From Pseudomonas sp. CC120222-01a (GTDB lineage Bacteria; Pseudomonadota; Gammaproteobacteria; Pseudomonadales; Pseudomonadaceae), in contig NZ_QEQQ01000025.1 in the NCBI RefSeq assembly GCF_003097235.1, forward strand, positions 1-64,000: 64,000 nucleotides of DNA. Direction: 5' to 3'. Both the position numbers and the translations under genes were made by a program. The notes under the pieces are model-generated. The model was not told the DNA's origin. It saw nothing but the letters and a program-made list of their open reading frames with translations, and made no database searches. Of the stretch, positions 16,135-25,306 are shown in pieces (within the stretch, counting starts at the first letter, position 1; the number at the start of each line of letters is the position of its first letter).

Positions 16135-17559
16135 TCAATGCTTGATCATCACATGCCGCACACAGGTGTAATCCTCCAGCCCATACATCGACATATCCTT
16201 CCCATACCCCGAATGCTTCTGCCCGCCATGGGGCATTTCGCTGACCAGCATGAAGTGGGTATTCACCCAGGTGCAGCCGTACTGCAACCGCGCTGCCAGG
16301 CGGTGGGCGCGGCCGGTGTCGCGGGTCCAGACCGATGATGCCAGGCCGTACTCGGAATCGTTGGCCCATTCCAGCGCCTGCTCTTCGGTGTTGAAGCGGG
16401 TTACCGACACCACCGGGCCGAACACCTCGTTGCGAACGATCTCGTCATCCTGCAAGGCATCGGCCAGCACGGTCGGCTCGAAGAAGAAGCCATCCCCCGC
16501 AATCACCTTGCCGCCCGTCACCAGGCGGATGTGCGGCTGGGCGATGGCGCGCTGGACCAGGCCGGCCACCTTGTCGCGGTGCTGGGCGCTGATCAGCGGG
16601 CCAAGCTCGGTGTCCTCGGCATCCTGCAGGCCGGCCTTGAGGCTGGAAACGGCCTTGCCCAGGCGCTCGACGAAGCGGTCGTAGATACCCGCTTGCACAT
16701 ACAGGCGACAGGCTGCAGTGCAGTCCTGGCCCGCGTTGTAGAAGCCGAACGTGCGGATGCCGTCGATGGCCGCGTCGATATCGGCGTCATCGAACACCAG
16801 CACTGGCGCCTTGCCGCCCAGCTCCATGTGCATGCGCTTCACGCTGCTGGCGGTGGCGCCAATGATGTGCGCGCCAGTGGGAATGGAACCGGTCAGCGAG
16901 ACCATGCGCACCTTGGGGTGGGTGACCAGTGGGTTGCCCACCGTCTGCCCGCGGCCGAACAGAATGTTGAGTACGCCAGGCGGCAACAGGTCCTTGGTCA
17001 GTTCGCCCAGGCGCAGGGCGGTCAGCGGGGTCAGCTCGGAAGGCTTGATGACCACGGTGTTGCCGGCTGCCAGGGCGGGAGCGATCTTCCACGCCAGCAT
17101 CATCAGCGGGTAGTTCCACGGCGCGATCGAGGCCACCACGCCCAGCGGGTCGCGGCGGATCATCGAGGTGTGACCCGGCAGGTATTCACCCGCCGCCGAA
17201 CCACCGAGGCAGCGGGCGGCCCCGGCGAAGTAACGGAACACGTCGGCGATGGCCGGGATTTCGTCGTTCAGGGCAGCGGCGAACGGCTTGCCGCAGTTCT
17301 GCGACTCCAGCCGGGCGAGTTCATCGCCATGGGCTTCGATGACATCGGCCAGGGCCAGCAGCGCCAGCGAGCGCTCCTTGGGGCTGGTCTGGGACCAGCT
17401 GTCGAAGGCCTGGTCGGCGGCACGCACGGCGGTATCGACCTGGGCCTCTGTGGCTTCGTTGATCTGCGCCAGAGCGCTGCCTTCGGCCGGGTTGAGCACG
17501 GTCCAGGTCGGGCCATCGCCCGCGACCAGCTTACCGTTGATCAGCATTTTGCTTTGCAT
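16135..17559 (-). CDS. patD: Gamma-aminobutyraldehyde dehydrogenase
   Basis: The 474-residue NAD-dependent aldehyde dehydrogenase is the length of E. coli PatD (YdcW). Catalytic Cys280 sits in NAGQDCTA and the general base Glu246 in MHMELGGKAPVLVFDD. The NAD-site motif APWNYPLMM is at about 146-154. It oxidises 4-aminobutanal to GABA in putrescine breakdown. It is the last gene of a five-gene minus-strand operon whose order matches E. coli ydcSTUVW, which supports the substrate. The ATG at 17559 has an aaggagc Shine-Dalgarno sequence; an upstream in-frame extension overlaps the permease gene and is rejected. Confidence 0.9.
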   Translation of the reverse strand: MQSKMLINGKLVAGDGPTWTVLNPAEGSALAQINEATEAQVDTAVRAADQAFDSWSQTSPKERSLALLALADVIEAHGDELARLESQNCGKPFAAALNDEIPAIADVFRYFAGAARCLGGSAAGEYLPGHTSMIRRDPLGVVASIAPWNYPLMMLAWKIAPALAAGNTVVIKPSELTPLTALRLGELTKDLLPPGVLNILFGRGQTVGNPLVTHPKVRMVSLTGSIPTGAHIIGATASSVKRMHMELGGKAPVLVFDDADIDAAIDGIRTFGFYNAGQDCTAACRLYVQAGIYDRFVERLGKAVSSLKAGLQDAEDTELGPLISAQHRDKVAGLVQRAIAQPHIRLVTGGKVIAGDGFFFEPTVLADALQDDEIVRNEVFGPVVSVTRFNTEEQALEWANDSEYGLASSVWTRDTGRAHRLAARLQYGCTWVNTHFMLVSEMPHGGQKHSGYGKDMSMYGLEDYTCVRHVMIKH

Positions 17560-17575
17560 GGGGGCTCCTTGAGGG

Positions 17576-18382
17576 TCATTTGCCGCTGCCCGCAACGCTT
17601 TCGCCGCCACGGGTCAGGTAATAGGCGCCGAGGATCGGCAGCATGGTCACCAGCATCACCAGCATGGCGACCACATTGGTCACCGGCACGTCGCGCGGGC
17701 GGCTGAGCTGGTTGAGCAGCCAGATCGGCAGGGTGCGCTCGTGGCCGGCGGTGAAGGTGGTGACGATGATCTCGTCGAACGACAGGGCGAACGCCAGCAT
17801 GCCGCCGGCCAGCAGCGCCGAGCCGAGGTTGGGCAGGATGATGTAGCGGAAGGTCTGCCAGCCGTCGGCACCGAGGTCCATGGACGCCTCGATCAGGCTC
17901 TGCGAGGTACGCCGCAGGCGGGCGATCACGTTGTTGTAGACGATCACCACGCAGAACGTGGCGTGGCCTATCACGATGGTGAACACGCCGGGCTCTATGC
18001 CCAGGCTCTTGAACGCCGAGAGCAGGGCGATGCCGGTGATGATGCCGGGCAGGGCGATCGGCAGGATCAGCATCAGCGAGATGCTCTCCTTGCCGAAGAA
18101 GCTCCGCCGGTACAGCGCCGCCGATGCCAGGGTACCGAGCACCAGCGCGATCAGCGTAGCCAGGCAGGCCACCTGCAGCGACAGCTTGATGGCTTCGAGC
18201 ACGTCGGGGCGGGCGAAGGCCACAGTGAACCAGTTGAGGGTGAAACCCTTGGGTGGGAAGCTGAACGCCGCGTCTTCGGTGTTGAAGGCGTACAGGAAGA
18301 TGATCAGGATCGGGAAGTGCAGGAACAGTAACCCGCCCCAGGCTGCCAGGCGCAGGCCGACAGACGCTTTTTCAGAGTGCAT
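17576..18382 (-). CDS. ydcV: ABC transporter permease, PotC/YdcV type
   Basis: The 268-residue inner-membrane protein has six hydrophobic segments. The EAA loop used to contact the ATPase is seen as EASMDLGADGWQTFRYIILP. It overlaps the preceding permease gene by 11 bp, so translation is coupled. With YdcU it forms the channel of a polyamine-type importer. The start ATG is at 18382. Confidence 0.9.
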   Translation of the reverse strand: MHSEKASVGLRLAAWGGLLFLHFPILIIFLYAFNTEDAAFSFPPKGFTLNWFTVAFARPDVLEAIKLSLQVACLATLIALVLGTLASAALYRRSFFGKESISLMLILPIALPGIITGIALLSAFKSLGIEPGVFTIVIGHATFCVVIVYNNVIARLRRTSQSLIEASMDLGADGWQTFRYIILPNLGSALLAGGMLAFALSFDEIIVTTFTAGHERTLPIWLLNQLSRPRDVPVTNVVAMLVMLVTMLPILGAYYLTRGGESVAGSGK

Positions 18383-19274
18383 CGAAGGCTCCCAGTCGCT
18401 TGACGATGGACAGGTACACCGCGATCAGCACGATCGGCACCAGGGTGAACGCCGCCGCCATCGGCATGTTGCCGATCGCCCCTTGCTGGGCATAGACCAT
18501 GCTGCCGATGAAATAGCCCGGCGGGCCGACCAGCTGCGGCACGATGAAGTCGCCGAGGGTCAGCGAGAAGGTGAAGATCGAGCCGGCGGCAATGCCGGGG
18601 ATCGACAGCGGCAGGATCACCTGCCAGAACGTTTGCCCAGGCCTTGCCCCCAGGTCTGCCGAAGCCTGCAGCAACGATGGCGGCAGGCGCTCCAGCGAGG
18701 CCTGTATCGGCAAGATCATGAACGGCAGCCAGATGTACACGAACACCATGAAGCGCCCCAGGTGTGAGGTCGACAACGTGCTACCGCCTACGCCGGGCAC
18801 GGCCAGCACGGCCTGCAGCAAGGCATCCAGGTGCAGCTGCTGGACGAACCATTGGGCCACGCCGCCCTTGGCCAGCAGCAGGGTCCAGGCGTAGGTCTTG
18901 ACGATGTAACTGGCCCACATGGGCATCATCACTGCGATGTAGAAGAACGCCTTGGTCTTGCCGCTGGTGTAGCGCGCCATGTAGTAGGCGATCGGGAAGG
19001 CCAGCACCGCACTGGCCAGCGAGACCGCCACGGCCATGGCCAGGGTGCGCAGGATGATGTCGAAGTTGGACGGGTTGAACAGCGCGGCGAAGTTGCCCAG
19101 GGTCAGCTCCGGGGTGACCGCCATGGTGAAGTCGTCGAAGGTGTAGAAGCCTTGCCACAGCAGGCTGAGCAACGAGCCCAGGTAGATGGCGCCGAACCAG
19201 GTCAGCGGGGGTACCAGCAGCAGTGCCAGGTAGAGGTTGGGGCGCCGGTACAGCAGGTCGGATACGCGGCGCAT
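18372..19274 (-). CDS. ydcU: ABC transporter permease, PotB/YdcU type
   Basis: The 300-residue inner-membrane protein has about six membrane segments. The EAA-type motif LLQASADLGARPGQTFWQV precedes the last ones. A long periplasmic N-terminal loop follows the first segment, as usual for PotB-like permeases. It starts 1 bp after the ATPase stop and overlaps ydcV, so all are in one operon. Confidence 0.9.
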   Translation of the reverse strand: MRRVSDLLYRRPNLYLALLLVPPLTWFGAIYLGSLLSLLWQGFYTFDDFTMAVTPELTLGNFAALFNPSNFDIILRTLAMAVAVSLASAVLAFPIAYYMARYTSGKTKAFFYIAVMMPMWASYIVKTYAWTLLLAKGGVAQWFVQQLHLDALLQAVLAVPGVGGSTLSTSHLGRFMVFVYIWLPFMILPIQASLERLPPSLLQASADLGARPGQTFWQVILPLSIPGIAAGSIFTFSLTLGDFIVPQLVGPPGYFIGSMVYAQQGAIGNMPMAAAFTLVPIVLIAVYLSIVKRLGAFDAL

Positions 19275-19275
19275 G

Positions 19276-20316
19276 TCAGCGGGCCTCGGCCAGGACGGTT
19301 TCCTGCAGCGCGGTCATCGCCTCGCGTGGCCAACGCACCTGCACCTGCTGGCCGGCTAGCCAGGGCTGCGGCTGATCCTGCCAACGGTCATTGGCGTGGC
19401 TCACGGCCAGCAGGTGGCCGCTGTCCAGCTGCACCTCATAGCGGGTGGCGCTGCCCTGGTACTGGATGTCGCGCAACAGGCCGCTGACCTGGACGTCTTG
19501 CGTCTGGCCGGCTTCATTCACCAGGCGAATATGCTCGGGGCGAATGGAAAACGGCGAGCGACTGCCGCTGAGCTGTTCGGCGAGGTCACCGCGGATGACG
19601 TTGGAGGTGCCAACGAATTCGGCGACGAAGGTGGTCGCGGGCTTCATGTACAGGTTGCGTGGCGTGTCGACCTGTTCGATGCGCCCACGGTTGAACACCG
19701 CCACCCGGTCCGACATCGACAGTGCTTCGGTCTGGTCGTGGGTGACGAAGATGAAGGTGATGCCCAGCTGGCGTTGCAGCTTCTTCAATTCGCCCTGCAT
19801 CTGTTCGCGCAGCTTCAGGTCGAGTGCGCCCAGTGGTTCGTCGAGCAGCAGCACCCTTGGCCGGTTGACCAGGGCGCGGGCCAGGGCCACGCGCTGGCGC
19901 TGGCCGCCGGAGAGTTGCGCCGGTTTGCGTTCGCCGTAACCGGCCAGGGCGACCATGGCCAGCGCTTCTTCGGCGCGGGCATGGCGCTCGGCCTTGGCCA
20001 CACCTTTCACCTTGAGGCCGTAGGCGATGTTGTCGCGCACGTTCATGTGCGGGAACAGCGCGTAGTCCTGGAACACGGTGTTGACGTCGCGTTGGTAGGG
20101 CGGCACGCCAGCGGCTTCGACGCCGTGGATGCGGATCGAGCCGCTGTTCGGTTGCTCGAAGCCGGCGATCAGGCGCAGGCAGGTGGTCTTGCCCGAGCCG
20201 GAGGGGCCGAGCATGGAGAAGAATTCGCCGTCATCGATGTCGATGCTGACCTGGTCGACGGCTTTGACCTCGCCGAAGGTGCGGGAAACCTGGGTGAACT
20301 GGACGGCTAGGGGCAT
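19276..20316 (-). CDS. ydcT: ABC transporter ATP-binding protein, PotA/YdcT type
   Basis: The 346-residue ATPase has Walker A GPSGSGKTT, signature LSGGQRQRVALARAL, Walker B RVLLLDEPLGALD and the switch histidine in FVTHDQTEAL. A C-terminal TOBE-like domain of about 110 residues (FSIRPEHIRLVNE) is typical of PotA/MalK-type subunits. It energises uptake through YdcU/YdcV. The ATG at 20316 is chosen for its ttggag Shine-Dalgarno sequence; a TTG four codons upstream is less likely. Confidence 0.92.
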   Translation of the reverse strand: MPLAVQFTQVSRTFGEVKAVDQVSIDIDDGEFFSMLGPSGSGKTTCLRLIAGFEQPNSGSIRIHGVEAAGVPPYQRDVNTVFQDYALFPHMNVRDNIAYGLKVKGVAKAERHARAEEALAMVALAGYGERKPAQLSGGQRQRVALARALVNRPRVLLLDEPLGALDLKLREQMQGELKKLQRQLGITFIFVTHDQTEALSMSDRVAVFNRGRIEQVDTPRNLYMKPATTFVAEFVGTSNVIRGDLAEQLSGSRSPFSIRPEHIRLVNEAGQTQDVQVSGLLRDIQYQGSATRYEVQLDSGHLLAVSHANDRWQDQPQPWLAGQQVQVRWPREAMTALQETVLAEAR

Positions 20317-20352
20317 GGATAACTCCAAGGTAGAACTGGGTGCGCTCTGCGC

Positions 20353-20439
20353 CCCTTTCGCGACACAAGGCCGCTCCTACAGGAGCCCGCGTTTCCTGTA
20401 GGAGCGGCCTTGTGTCGCGAAAGGGCTGCGCAGCAGCCC
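20353..20439. repeat. Composite BIME inside the transporter operon
   Basis: Perfect 32-bp arms (20353-20384 and 20394-20425, core cgcgacacaaggccgctcct) are followed by a mini-hairpin GGGCTGC-GCA-GCAGCCC (20423-20439). The element lies between ydcS and ydcT, that is, between the binding-protein gene and the rest of the operon. Confidence 0.9.
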
Positions 20440-20472
20440 CAAGTCAGGCAACACATCTTCTACAGGCCTGCG

Positions 20473-21624
20473 CTAGCGCCCGCCCATGATCGCAATGTAA
20501 TCCTGGGTCCAGCGGCTATAGGGCACGAACTTGCCGCCCTGGGCCTGTGGGGTTTTCCAGAAGGCGATCTTGTCGAAGTTGTCGAAGCCGTTGGTCTTGC
20601 ACCCTTCAGCCCCCAGCAGTTCACTGCCGGTACAGGCTGCCGGCACGGCCGGCAACGAGCCGAACCAGGCCGCGACATCGCCCTGCACCTTGGGTTGCAG
20701 CGACCAGTCCATCCACTTGTAGGCGCAGTTGGGGTGCTTGGCCTCGCTGTGCAGCATGGTGGTGTCGGCCCAGCCGGTGGCGCCTTCCTTGGGAATGGTC
20801 GAGGCCACCGGCTGGTTCTCGGCCTTCAGGCCGTTGACCATGTAGCCCCACGAACTGGAGGCGACCACGCCTTCGTTCTTCACGTCGCTCATCTGCACCG
20901 TGGCGTCGTGCCAGTAACGGTGGATCAGCGGTTGCTGCTGGCGCAGCAGTTCGAGTACGGCCTTGTACTGTGCTTCATTGAGCTCGTACGGGTCCTTGAT
21001 GCCCAACTCGGGTTTGGCCGACTTCAGATACAGCGCCGCGTCGGCGATGTAGATCGGCCCGTCATACGCCTGCACGCGGCCCTTGTTCGGCTTGCCATCG
21101 GGCAGGTCCTGCGGCTCGAACACCACATTCCAGCTGGTCGGTGCCTGCTTGAAGGTATTGGTGTTGTACAGCAGCACGTTCGGGCCCCACTGGTACGGCG
21201 TGCCGTACACCTGCTTGTCGACCACGTACCAGCCGCCGTTCTGCAGGCGCGGGTCGATGTTCTTCCAGTTGGGGATCAGCGCCGTGTTGATGGGCTGCAC
21301 GCGCTTGCCGACGATCAGGCGCAGCGAGGCGTCACCGGACGCGGTGACCAGGTCGTAGCCGCCCTTGGTCATCAGGCTGACCATTTCATCGGAGGTGGCA
21401 GCGGTCTTGACGCTGACCTTGCAGCCGGTTTCCTTCTCGAAGCCCGTGACCCAGTCGTAGGCCTTGTCGCTTTCACCGCGCTCGATATAGCCGGGCCAGG
21501 CGACGATATCCAGCCGGCCTTCGCCGGCGCCCAGGGCCTTGGGCAACTCGGCGGCCTGCAGGCCGGCGCTGGCCAGCAGCGCGCCGGTCACGGCGCCGAG
21601 CAATGCGGTCTTGTGCACTGACAT
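20473..21624 (-). CDS. ydcS: Periplasmic substrate-binding protein, PotD/YdcS type
   Basis: The 383-residue protein has a signal peptide at 1-24 (cleavage LQA-AE). A type II binding-protein fold of the spermidine/putrescine class follows: RLDIVAWPGYIERG, GYDLVTASGDASLRLIVG, YGTPYQWGPNVLLYNTNTF and SSSWGYMVNGL. It would deliver putrescine or related amines to YdcUVT. It is the first gene of the minus-strand operon, with a Shine-Dalgarno-like agaaga(gggaac) stretch before the ATG at 21624. E. coli YdcS has also been reported as a polyhydroxybutyrate-related protein, so the substrate is inferred from context. Confidence 0.9.
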   Translation of the reverse strand: MSVHKTALLGAVTGALLASAGLQAAELPKALGAGEGRLDIVAWPGYIERGESDKAYDWVTGFEKETGCKVSVKTAATSDEMVSLMTKGGYDLVTASGDASLRLIVGKRVQPINTALIPNWKNIDPRLQNGGWYVVDKQVYGTPYQWGPNVLLYNTNTFKQAPTSWNVVFEPQDLPDGKPNKGRVQAYDGPIYIADAALYLKSAKPELGIKDPYELNEAQYKAVLELLRQQQPLIHRYWHDATVQMSDVKNEGVVASSSWGYMVNGLKAENQPVASTIPKEGATGWADTTMLHSEAKHPNCAYKWMDWSLQPKVQGDVAAWFGSLPAVPAACTGSELLGAEGCKTNGFDNFDKIAFWKTPQAQGGKFVPYSRWTQDYIAIMGGR

Positions 21625-21927
21625 GGTGTTCCCTCTTCTTGGAGATCTTGGTCGGGGCAGTCGTCAAGCAAGCAGTGAAGCGATGGTTATAAGCGTAGTC
21701 GCCTGTGCAAGTGGTTGGCGATGACGAGTCTAGTTGGCTTTTTGCCAGCTAATGCAAGATCCGGAAGCAAATCGTGTACGGCTTTTCGCAGGTCAATGAA
21801 CGTGCAAATGGCCTGTCCGTCAGGGATAGAGGCCTGAATACCTCGCATTTCAGCCGCAAAAGCGTAGGAAGCCTGGGCTATACTTCGGCGATTTTTCCCG
21901 CTCGTTGTGAATTCCTGAGGGCTGAAT
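21625..21927. promoter_or_regulatory. Divergent control region between ydcS and wspA
   Basis: This 303-bp stretch holds the promoters of the transporter operon (leftward) and the wsp operon (rightward). On the plus strand ctatact at about 21879-21885 is a plausible -10 for wspA, but its -35 is weak. The inverted repeat ttggc-tttttg-ccag near 21733-21748 could be an operator. No coding frame is supported. Confidence 0.4.
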
Positions 21928-23550
21928 GTGAAGAACTGGACCTTGCGCCAACGGATCCTGGCAAGTTTCGCCGTGATCATCGCCATCATGCTGCTGATGA
22001 TCGTAGCCGCCTACTCGCGGCTGGTGACGATCGAAAGTGCCGAGGAGGCCGTGGGGACAGACAGTATTCCGGGTGTCTACTACAGCTCGATGATCCGCAG
22101 CGCCTGGGTCGACAGCTACGTCACCAGCCAGCAGCTGGTGGGCCTGTCGAACCACCGTGAGATAACCCCGGCCGACATGGAGCTGTTCAAGAGCTTCGAT
22201 GATCGCCTGAAGCAGTACATGGCCAGCTACCAGGGCACTATTCAGGACACCGATGACCAGGAACGTTTCGATGTCTTCGTCAAGCTTGAGGAAAGCTACC
22301 TCAAGATCGTCGGCCAGGTGCTTGAAGCCTACCGCCAGCACAACTACGCCGAAGCCGAGCGGCTGATCGGCGATGTGCTGACTCCTGCCTGGGTAGAAGG
22401 GCGCAAGCACCTCAACACGGTCATCGAGCACAACCGCGAGTCTGCGGATGCCGCGACCCGTGAAATTGTCAGTGCCGTGAGCACTGCCAAGGGCAGCATG
22501 ATGGTTTCGCTGCTGCTGGCGATCGTGGCCGCCGGCATCTGCGGTTTGCTGCTGATGCGCGCCATCACCGCACCGGTACAACGCGTGGTGCATGCCCTCG
22601 ACAAACTGCGTTCGGGCGACCTCAGCATGCGCCTGAGCCTGGACCGCAAGGACGAGTTCGGCGCCATTGAAAGCGGCTTCAACGAAATGGCCGAGGCCCT
22701 GGCCAACTTGGTGGCCCAGGCGCAGCGCTCGTCGGTGCAGGTGACCACCTCGGTCACCGAGATTGCCGCCACCTCCAAGCAGCAGCAGGCCACCGCCACC
22801 GAAACGGCCGCCACCACCACCGAGATCGGTGCCACCTCGCGTGAAATCGCCGCCACCTCGCGTGACCTGGTGCGCACCATGACCGAGGTCACTTCCGCCG
22901 CCGACCAGGCATCGAGCCTGGCAGGTTCCGGCCAGCAGGGCCTGGCGCGCATGGAAGAGACCATGCACCAGGTGATGGGCGCCGCCGACTTGGTCAACGC
23001 CAAGCTGGGCATCCTCAACGAGAAGGCCAGCAACATCACGCAAATGGTGGTGACCATCGTCAAGGTGGCCGACCAGACCAACCTGCTCTCGCTCAATGCC
23101 GCCATCGAAGCGGAAAAGGCTGGCGAATATGGCCGCGGTTTTGCCGTGGTCGCCACCGAGGTGCGGCGCCTGGCCGACCAGACGGCCGTGGCCACCTACG
23201 ACATCGAGCAGATGGTGCGCGAGATCCAGTCGGCGGTGTCGGCTGGGGTGATGGGCATGGACAAGTTCTCTGAAGAAGTGCGCCGCGGCATGTTCGAGGT
23301 GCAGCAGGTGGGCGAGCAGCTGAGCCAGATCATTCACCAGGTCCAGGCCCTGGCGCCGCGGGTGCTGATGGTCAACGAGGGCATGCAGGCCCAGGCCACC
23401 GGTGCCGAGCAGATCAACCAGGCCCTGGCCCAGCTCAGCGATGCCAGCACCCAGACGGTGGAGTCACTGCGCCAGGCCAGCTTTGCCATCGATGAGCTGA
23501 GCCAGGTGGCCGCCGGCCTGCGCGGTGGTGTATCGCGCTTCAAAGTCTGA
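21928..23550 (+). CDS. wspA: Methyl-accepting chemotaxis protein WspA
   Basis: The 540-residue receptor has a first membrane segment at about 8-30 and a periplasmic ligand-binding helix bundle to about 188. A second segment is at about 190-212, followed by HAMP and a long coiled-coil signalling domain. The conserved tip reads EKAGEYGRGFAVVATEVRRL near residues 394-413. It has the WspA layout and heads a complete wsp set. WspA senses surface contact or envelope stress and activates the kinase WspE. The GTG start at 21928 follows a tgaggg Shine-Dalgarno sequence. The Thr/Ala-rich stretch TATETAATTTEIGATSREI is the methylation/adaptation region. Confidence 0.94.
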   Translation: MKNWTLRQRILASFAVIIAIMLLMIVAAYSRLVTIESAEEAVGTDSIPGVYYSSMIRSAWVDSYVTSQQLVGLSNHREITPADMELFKSFDDRLKQYMASYQGTIQDTDDQERFDVFVKLEESYLKIVGQVLEAYRQHNYAEAERLIGDVLTPAWVEGRKHLNTVIEHNRESADAATREIVSAVSTAKGSMMVSLLLAIVAAGICGLLLMRAITAPVQRVVHALDKLRSGDLSMRLSLDRKDEFGAIESGFNEMAEALANLVAQAQRSSVQVTTSVTEIAATSKQQQATATETAATTTEIGATSREIAATSRDLVRTMTEVTSAADQASSLAGSGQQGLARMEETMHQVMGAADLVNAKLGILNEKASNITQMVVTIVKVADQTNLLSLNAAIEAEKAGEYGRGFAVVATEVRRLADQTAVATYDIEQMVREIQSAVSAGVMGMDKFSEEVRRGMFEVQQVGEQLSQIIHQVQALAPRVLMVNEGMQAQATGAEQINQALAQLSDASTQTVESLRQASFAIDELSQVAAGLRGGVSRFKV

Positions 23551-23555
23551 CCAGC

Positions 23556-24062
23556 ATGACCGACCTGCATTCCTCCCCGGCAGCGCTGGCTCGCGCCAAG
23601 GGCACGCTGTACCTGCAGTTTCGCCTCAACCAGCAGCGCTTTGCCCTGGATGTGCGCGAAGTGATCGAGGTGCTACCGCGCCGGCCACTCAAGCCGATTG
23701 CCCAGGCGCCGGCCTGGGTGGCCGGCATCCTGGCGCATCGCGGTGTGCTGGTGCCGGTGGTCGACCTCAGCGCGCTGAGCTTTGCCCAGCCGGCCGCCGA
23801 GCGCACCAGCACGCGCCTGGTGCTGGTGCGTTACCGTCGCGAACAGGTGCTGGGGCTGATCCTCGAGCAGGCCACCGAAACCCTGCGCTGTATGCCGGAC
23901 GAGTTCCAGCCCTATGGCCTGGACAACGGCGAAGCGCCTTACCTGGGCCCGGTCCGCCAGGACGCCCAAGGCCTGCTGCAGCGCATCGAGGTGGATGACC
24001 TGCTGCCAGATAGCGTGCGCGAGCTGTTGTTCCCGCACGCGCCAGGGCAGGTGACGCCATGA
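23556..24062 (+). CDS. wspB: CheW-like coupling protein WspB
   Basis: The 168-residue protein has one CheW domain (LYLQFRLNQQRFALDVREVIEVL, then GILAHRGVLVPVVDLSAL). It links the receptor WspA to WspE. It begins 5 bp after wspA and overlaps wspC by the 4-base ATGA, which implies coupled translation. Confidence 0.93.
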   Translation: MTDLHSSPAALARAKGTLYLQFRLNQQRFALDVREVIEVLPRRPLKPIAQAPAWVAGILAHRGVLVPVVDLSALSFAQPAAERTSTRLVLVRYRREQVLGLILEQATETLRCMPDEFQPYGLDNGEAPYLGPVRQDAQGLLQRIEVDDLLPDSVRELLFPHAPGQVTP

Positions 24063-25306
24063 GCGAGCAACGTTTCTTCCGCTTCCTGCAGGAGCGTATC
24101 GGCCTGGATGTCGAGTCGGTTGGCGTGCCGATGGTGGAGCGGGCCCTGCGCCAGCGCTGTGTCGCGCTGAATGCCGCCGACCTGGACGATTACTGGGTCC
24201 GCCTGCAGCAATCGGCGGACGAGCAATTGGCTCTGATCGAGGCGGTGATCGTCCCGGAAACCTGGTTCTTCCGCTACCCGGAGTCGTTCACCGCGCTGGT
24301 CGGTCTGGCCCAGAAACGCCTGGCCGAGTTGGCCGGCGAGCGGCCATTGCGCCTGCTCAGCCTGCCGTGCTCCACAGGTGAGGAGCCTTATTCGCTGGCC
24401 ATGGCCTTGCTCGATGCGGGTATGAACCCGGCCGATTTCCGCATCGACGCTATCGATATCAGCCCTAGTTCGGTGGCCAAAGGCATACAGGGCGTCTATG
24501 GGCGCAACTCGTTCCGCGGCAGCGACCTGGCCTTTCGCGAGCGGCATTTCCGTGAGTGCGATGACGGCCACACGCTGGATGAACGGGTACGCCGGCAGGT
24601 GAACCTGGAAGTGGGCAATGTGCTCGACCCGACGCTGGCCGGCCGCAATGGCCAGTATGACTTCGTGTTCTGCCGCAACTTGCTGATCTATTTCGATGTG
24701 CCGACCCAGCAGCGGGTGTTCGAAGTACTCAAGCGCCTGGCGCAGCCGCAGGGCGTGCTGTTCATCGGCCCTGCCGAGGGCAGCCTGCTGGCACGGTTGG
24801 GGATGCGGCCATTGGGCATTGCCCAGTCGTTTGCCTATGTGCGGCAACCGGCGGATATACCCGCAGTGCCAGTCCTGCCACCCAGCCGCGTGGCGCCGCA
24901 CGTTGCCCCAAGCCGTCCAAGGCCGGTGCCGCCTTCGCGGCCGCTGCGCACGGTTGCGCCTGTGCCTTCGGCAACTGAACCGCGCGAGAGCGAAAGCGAG
25001 TTGCTGGCCAGCATCGCGCGCCAGGCCAATGCCGGCGACAGCGCCCAGGCCCGTGCCAGTTGCCAGCGCTACCTGCGCCAGTTCGCACCCAAGGCCCAGG
25101 TCTACTACTGGCTGGGGCTGCTGAGCGATACGGAAGGTGACGCACAGCAGGCGTTGAGCCTGTACCGCAAGGCACTGTACCTGGAGCCGCAGCATCCTGA
25201 GGCATTGTTGCACCTGGCCACGTTGCTCGCTGCCCAGGGTGACGAAGCCGGTGCCCGTCGAATGCAGGAACGTGCGGCACGTGCTGGTCGGGAGTCTGAA
25301 CGATGA
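24059..25306 (+). CDS. wspC: CheR-type methyltransferase with TPR, WspC
   Basis: The 415-residue protein has an N-terminal CheR helical domain and a SAM-binding domain (SLPCSTGEEPYSLAMALLDAG, FRIDAIDISPSSVAKG, YDFVFCRNLLIYFD). A Pro/Arg-rich linker follows. A C-terminal TPR region (about 330-400: AQVYYWLGLLSDTEGDAQQA, ALYLEPQHPEALLHLA) distinguishes WspC from ordinary CheR. It methylates WspA and raises signalling, opposite to WspF. It overlaps both neighbours by four bases. Confidence 0.94.
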   Translation: MSEQRFFRFLQERIGLDVESVGVPMVERALRQRCVALNAADLDDYWVRLQQSADEQLALIEAVIVPETWFFRYPESFTALVGLAQKRLAELAGERPLRLLSLPCSTGEEPYSLAMALLDAGMNPADFRIDAIDISPSSVAKGIQGVYGRNSFRGSDLAFRERHFRECDDGHTLDERVRRQVNLEVGNVLDPTLAGRNGQYDFVFCRNLLIYFDVPTQQRVFEVLKRLAQPQGVLFIGPAEGSLLARLGMRPLGIAQSFAYVRQPADIPAVPVLPPSRVAPHVAPSRPRPVPPSRPLRTVAPVPSATEPRESESELLASIARQANAGDSAQARASCQRYLRQFAPKAQVYYWLGLLSDTEGDAQQALSLYRKALYLEPQHPEALLHLATLLAAQGDEAGARRMQERAARAGRESER

